Shown here: piece after piece, positions 58,687-64,000 of the stretch
Position numbering within the stretch: the stretch's first letter is position 1
How the letters are laid out: each line of letters begins with the position of its first letter
Source of the DNA: Sceloporus undulatus
Lineage: Eukaryota > Chordata > Lepidosauria > Squamata > Phrynosomatidae
Reading direction: 5' to 3'
DNA length: 64,000 bases
Assembly: GCF_019175285.1 (NCBI RefSeq)
Contig: NC_056525.1
Location: 132,733,060-132,797,059 of the forward strand
Made by a program: the position numbers and the translations under genes
Notes under the pieces: model-generated
What the model was told of the DNA's origin: nothing
The model's input: only the letters and a program-made list of their open reading frames with translations
Database searches by the model: none

Positions 58687-58984
58687 CTGCAACAAAAAGA
58701 AAAGAAGTGGGTGATTAGACTTCATCAAAGATTTGCTTAGACTGTAATTCAATCAACATTTTCTGCCACTCCTTACTCTGGACAACTCTAATCTTCTTTT
58801 ACCCACTGCTTTTAAATTCAGTCATCTTACTTATCAGTGAGAATTCAGTTCAACAGCTAACTTTACCAGAAAACTCAATATACTGCATGATTGGGCAACC
58901 TGTGGTACACGTTATAAAACTGCAACAGAAAAGCAAGAATTTCCCTTGACCCTTGCAGAAGAGACTGAAAACCAGTCAACCTTA

Positions 58985-61140
58985 CATTCCTCCCTGAATC
59001 ATAGAATCACAGAATCATAGAGTTGGAAGAGACTGCAAGGGCCCATCCAGTCCAAACCCCTGCCATGCAAGAAATCTAAATCAAAGCATCCCTGACAGAT
59101 GGCCCTCCAGCCTCTGTTTAAGGACCTTTAAGGAAGGAGACTCCACTACATTCTGAGAGAGTTTGTTCCACTGTCGAACAACCCTTACTGTCAGAAAGTT
59201 CCTCCTAATGTTGAGGTGGAATCTCTTTTCCTGGAGCTTGCTTCCATTGCTCTGAGTCCTAGTCTATGGAGCAGCAGAAAACAAGCTTGCTCCCTCCTCA
59301 ATGTGACATCCCTTCAAGTATTTGAACAGGGCTATCATATCACCTCTTAAGCTTCTCTTCCCCAGGCTAAACATCCCCAGCTCCCTAAGTCATTCCTCAT
59401 AGGGCATGGTTTTCAGACCCTTCACCATTTTTGTCGCCCTCCTTTGGACACGCTCCAGTTTCTCAATGTCCTTTTTAATTGTGGCACCCAGAACTGGACA
59501 CAATATTCTAGGTGGGGCCTGACCAGAGCAGAATAGAGTGGCACTATTACTTCCCTTGATCTAGACATTATACTTCTATTGATGCAGCCTAAAATCGCAT
59601 TGGCCTTCTTAGCTGCCGCATCGCACTGTTGACTCATGTTCAACTTGTGGTCTACTTGGACTCCCAGATCCCTTTCACATGTAGTTTCATTCAGCCAGGT
59701 GTCCCTCATCCTATATCTGTGCATTTCATTTTTCCGCCCTAAGTGCAGTACCTTACATTTCTCCATGTTGAAATTCATTTTGTTAGCTTTGGCCCAGCTT
59801 TCTAATCTATTAAGGTCATTCTGAATTTTGATCCTGTCCTCTGGAGTATTAGCTGTTCCTCCTAATTTGGTGTCATCTGCAAATTTGATAAGTATGCTCC
59901 CAATTCTGTTATCCAAGTCATTGATAAAGATGTTGAAGAGCACTGGGCCCAGGACAGAGCCCTGTGGGACCCCACTAGTCACTTCTCTCCAGGATGAAAA
60001 GGGGCCATTGTTGAGCACTTTTTGGGTTCGGCCACTCAACCAATTACAAATCCATGTAATAGTTACTTTGTCTAGTCCACATTTTGCAAGCTTGTTTGCA
60101 AGAATGTCATGGGAAACTTTGTCAAAGGCCTTACTGAAATCAAGATATACTATATCCACAGCATTCCCTTCATCTACCAAGCTGGTAATTTTATCAAAAA
60201 AAGAGATTAGATTTGTCTGGCATGACTTCTTTCTCTGAAACCCGTGTTGGCTTTTTGTGATTATGGCATTGCTTTCTAGATGTTCACAGACTCTCTGTTT
60301 AATGATCTGCTCTAGAATCTTTCCTGGTATTGATGTCAGACTAACTGGAGGATAATTGTTTGGATCCTCTTTTTCCCCTTTTTGAAGATGGGGACAACGT
60401 TTGCCCTCCTCCAGTCTGCTGGGATTTCTCCTGTTTTCCAGGAGTTCTCAAAGATTATTGCCAATGGTTCCGATATTATATTTGCCAGTTCTTTTAATAC
60501 CCTTGGATGTAGTTCATCTGGTCCTGGAGACTTAAATACATTTAGATTAACAAGGTATTCCTGTACTATCTCTTTACTTATTCTGTGCTGTAATTCCCCT
60601 ATTCTGTCCTCTGCTCCATTATCCTCAGGTTGAGCACCCTTTTCCTTTTCTGAGAACACTGGGGCAAAGAAGGTGTTGAGTAATTCTGCCTTTTCTCTGT
60701 CTTCTGTTAGCATTTTGCCATCCTCTCCACACAGTGGCCCTACCATTTCCTTCTTCTTCCTCTTGCTGCAGACATATCCAAAAAAGCCCTTTTTGCTGTT
60801 CTTAACCTCTCTAGCAAGCCTGAGTTCATTCTGTGCTGTAGCTTTTCTGACTTTATCCCTACACGTGCTTGCTATTTGTTTGAATTCCTCTTTGGTGATT
60901 TCCCCATTTTTCCATTCCTTATACATGTTCCGTTTAAAACTTAGCTCAGTTGAAAGTTCCTTAGTCATCCATCCTTGTTTCTTGAGACATCTCCCATTTT
61001 TCATCCTCATTGGAACTGTTTGAAATTGTGCCTTCAGTATCCCCCCTTGAGAAATTCCCATCCATCTTGAACTCCCTTCTCTTTTAGTATTCCTGACCAT
61101 GCCTCCAAGAGGTCTATATCCTTCCTCACCAGAGTAGAGG
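58985..61140 (-). mobile_element. CR1 LINE with readable ORF2 (endonuclease linker and reverse transcriptase)
   Basis: The 3' terminus at 58985-59060 (AGAATCATAGAGTTGGAAGA). The ORF2 C-terminal half, 59422-60180, is open for 252 codons and carries the RT motifs VYLDFSKAFDKVSHDIL, SGVPQGSVLGPVLFNIFIND and IKFADDTKLGG (FADD active site), ending [14 protein letters not shown]. The N-terminal half, 60336-61100, is open for 254 codons (KSPGPDELHPRVLKEL, WRRANVVPIFKKGKK). A frame break of about 150 bp of unreadable frame separates them, and the copy is 5'-truncated near 61140, missing the endonuclease. The best-preserved transposon in the window. Confidence 0.93.
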
Positions 61141-63440
61141 GAAGCCTATGGCAAGTCACAATGGGTTGCTTGTGATCAAGGATGCACATTAGATAGGCAT
61201 GTTTGTGGAAGTTAAGGGTGTGGATTTGTGCAATCTGAGGATGTGGGCAGATCCTTAGAGAGGTGAGAGCCACCATGTGCATACTGAACCCATGCCCATT
61301 TTGGCTGCTAAAAGTCACCAGAGGAGGACTGTCTGATTGTGTAAGGGAAGTAGCAAATGACTCATTACAGCAAGGCAGTCTAAAAGAGACTGAAAAAATC
61401 TTCCCTAGATCCCACCAGATTGGAAAACTATTGGCCAGTCTCAAAATATTCCCTTTTTGGGTGAGGTATTGGAACGTGCGGTGACTTCCTACCTCCAGGG
61501 GTCCTTGGGTGAAATAGATTATCTAGATCTATTTCAATCTGGCTTCAGACTTGGCTATGGGACAGAGACAACTTTGGTCGCCTTGGTAGATGACCTATGC
61601 AGGGAACTGGACAGGGGGAGTGGACCTCTCAGTGACTTTTGATACCATGGTATCTTTTTGGGTTGCCTCTCTGAGATGGGCTTAGGGCATTGTCTTACAC
61701 TGGCTTCAGTCCTTCTTGGAGGGGTAGACCCAGAATGTGCTGGGTGATGCCTATTTAACACCCAGGCCACTAGCTGTGGTGTCCCTCAGGGCTCAGTTCT
61801 GTTCCCCCATACTGTTCAATATCTACATGCAATCGCTGGGAGAGATAATCTGGAATTTTGAGGTTCATTGTCACCAGTATGCTGATGACATCCAACTCTA
61901 TCTCTTCTTTCCATCTGACTCCAAGGAAGCTGTCTCTGTACTGAATCAATGTCTGCTGTCAGTAATGGACTGGATGAGGGTGAACAAATTGGAATTTAGT
62001 CCAGGCAAGACAGAGGTGCTCCTGGTCCGTCGGAAGGCAGATCAGGGAATAGGATTCAGTCTGTGTTGGATAGGGTTACATGTCTTGAAATCTCAGATTC
62101 GCAGCTTTGGTGTGCTCCTGATTTTGGATCTGAGCCTGGATGTATTGATAGATTTTTGCCTTCTCTTTCCTCTTCCTTACATAGATAGGGATTTCCTGCA
62201 TGCAAATTCCCTTCTCTCTCTGATTCAAACTAACCATGTGATTTAGGTCACTCCCCTTTTGGGACTAACAGATATTCACTCAAATATTTTTGACTGAACT
62301 ATTGGTGTTTTCCTTCTTTGTCTTCTCTCACCTTTCTTTGGAAAGATGGTGAGATTAAGATTACTTCCCTACCTGAACTATTCACTAGCTAGATTAGGAT
62401 ATAGCTTTTATGTAAATATAGATTAAAACCATTAGTAAATTTTTGTTTTGAACTACAAGCTACTTGGATTGTTTTTGGAGGCAGTCTCAGTTCATAGGGA
62501 AGCATAGTTAGACAAAGACAAATTTCTGCTACTCTGCTAATTTAAAACTAGACCCTAACAGGCTTGACTTTGACATTTTTGAATATTTATGCTTCCTTGC
62601 CAAGAGCTGAAGCCTTGGAAAACTTAAATTACCCTACAGAATGCTTAGGTTTCAGCTTTGGCTAGGAGTGCATTTGTACAGTTAAAACTAGTGTGCCAGC
62701 TGCATCCATTCCTTAAGAAGTCAGATCTGGCTATGGTGACAAATGCCTTGGTTACATCCTGTTTGGACCACAGTAATGTGCTTTATGTTGGGCTGCCCTT
62801 GGAAACTGTTCAGAAACTTCAGTGGGTATAAAATGCTGCAGCCAGGCTGTTGACTGGAACTGGTTACAGGGATCATATCACTCCTCTGCTGAAACAGGTG
62901 CATTGGCTACCAGTCCATTTCCGGGCAGAATTCAAGGTGCTGGTTTTGATCTTTAAATCCTAAATGGCTTGGGTCCAGACTATCTGAAGGACTGTATCCC
63001 CCTATACAAGCCAGCCTGAGCACTAAGATGGCAGGGGAAGGCTTTCTCTCAGTTCCACCACCTCCATAGGTGTGGTTGGTGAGGACTTGGGAGAAAGCCT
63101 TTTCCGTGGCTGCTTCTAGACTGTGGAACTCCTTTCCATGGGAGGTCAGGTTGGCCCCCTCCCTGCTTTCTTTTTGCTAGCAGCTGAAGACATTTTTATT
63201 TAGGCAGGTGTTTGGTGGATGAATTTTACTTCTGTTATGCTGTAAATACTTTAGGGTTTTTATTGGTTTTAACTATGTGTTTTTAACTGATGTTTTAATA
63301 TCACTAATATTTAATTATTTTTTAACATTTGTAATCAATGTTTTTACTTCTGTCTTTTAAAATTATTGTAACCCACTTTGAATCTCACTATGAAGAAATG
63401 TAGGATATAAATCCTTGAAATAAAAATAAATAAATAAATG
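61140..63440 (+). mobile_element. L2 LINE, 5'-truncated
   Basis: Sense-strand RT pieces: VLERAVTSYLQGSLGEIDYL near 61457, QSGFRLGYGTETTLVALVDD, a CGVPQGS-type block near 61780, YADDIQLYLFFPSDSKEAVS near 61880 and WMRVNKLEFSPGKTEVLLV near 61970. The C-terminal part is near 62640-63180 (AAARLLTGTGYRDHITPLLK, VHWLPVHFRAEFKVLVLIFK). The 3' end is AATAAAAATAAATAAATAAA at 63419-63438. Several stops and frame changes. Its 5' end abuts the CR1 5' end. Confidence 0.88.
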
Positions 63441-64000
63441 TTCATATACTTTCCTGGGGAAGAGCAATACCTTCAGGCTATGAGCACATGCTTTACATGC
63501 AGCAGGCATCACCTCCTGGCATGAAGACCCTGGGATTTGGAGAATGCTGGTGGCTAGTGTAGACCATTCTGAGTTAGACAGACCAGTGGTCAAAGTACAA
63601 AGTAACTTTGTAAGTTCATGCAGTCTAATTTGCATCACATTTGCTGCAAATATGTTGTCCAATTACTCTCACTACTTTCTTGTATAGATTTTTAATGCCT
63701 CGAATGTCTGTTGCTAAAATAACAAGAGCTCTAAATATATTTTAATACCTATTTCCATTGACTGAAGGCCAGAAAGTAGTAAGGGAAATTAGCTTTTCTG
63801 TTTTAATGTTTAAACTATTTGGTCTAATAACAGTTCGTTGATCACTATGTTCCTTATCACTTTTTTGCAATAATGATCTCAACCTGCTTATTTCTATTGT
63901 TACATTCAGTACTGCTTTTCCTTATCTTCAACTAGGGCCTTTTCAGAATATGAAAAGAAGGTGAGATGAGTGAGGCTCACAATCTTTCTCAACCTTCTGC
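63441..64000. other. Window end, no recognised element
   Basis: Unique AT-rich sequence. No further DELE1 exon seen. Confidence 0.4.

Overview
The window looks like nuclear DNA from a lizard (squamate reptile, perhaps an iguanian). The repeats point there: CR1 and L2 LINEs, L1-clade and RTE/BovB LINEs, a Sauria tRNA SINE, a 5S-rRNA-headed SINE, many palindromic MITEs, and a Ty1/copia fossil. The species call is inference. Three 100-N runs (10433-10532, 17118-17217, 20597-20696) mark assembly gaps.

Three protein-coding loci can be read by joining exons on matching splice phases. (1) DZANK1, minus strand: the start-codon exon (10155-10282) and the next three exons (8114-8267, 6244-6358, and 1-81 running off the edge). 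(2) PCDH12 (protocadherin-12), plus strand, 31590-40815. Its cadherin ectodomain exon is decayed and shortened, yet the transmembrane/cytoplasmic part and the four downstream exons stay open with perfect phase agreement. (3) DELE1, minus strand, about 58.7-42.3 kb, tail-to-tail with PCDH12 as in mammals. Five exons are clear and one is tentative. One Sel1-repeat exon and the N-terminal exons were not found.

Layout: 0-10.3 kb DZANK1, with a copia fossil and MITEs in its introns. 10.4-14.7 kb an old minus-strand L1 carrying nested MITEs. 14.8-31.5 kb intergenic, with SINEs, BovB, a second interrupted L1, satellites and large MITEs. 31.6-40.8 kb PCDH12. 40.8-42.3 kb the convergent 3' ends. 42.3-58.7 kb DELE1, with a Ty3/gypsy fossil, BovB, CR1 and fold-back elements in its introns. 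59.0-61.1 kb a CR1 LINE with recognisable EN/RT reading frames. 61.1-63.4 kb an L2 LINE.

The most interesting biology is the half-dead PCDH12: a ruined ectodomain beside an apparently preserved intracellular tail. Next is a DELE1 with an unusual Sel1 region, and the placement of DZANK1 (human chr20) beside PCDH12/DELE1 (human chr5), which is either a lineage-specific synteny or a scaffold misjoin. No bacterial-type operon, CRISPR array or intact mobile system is present.
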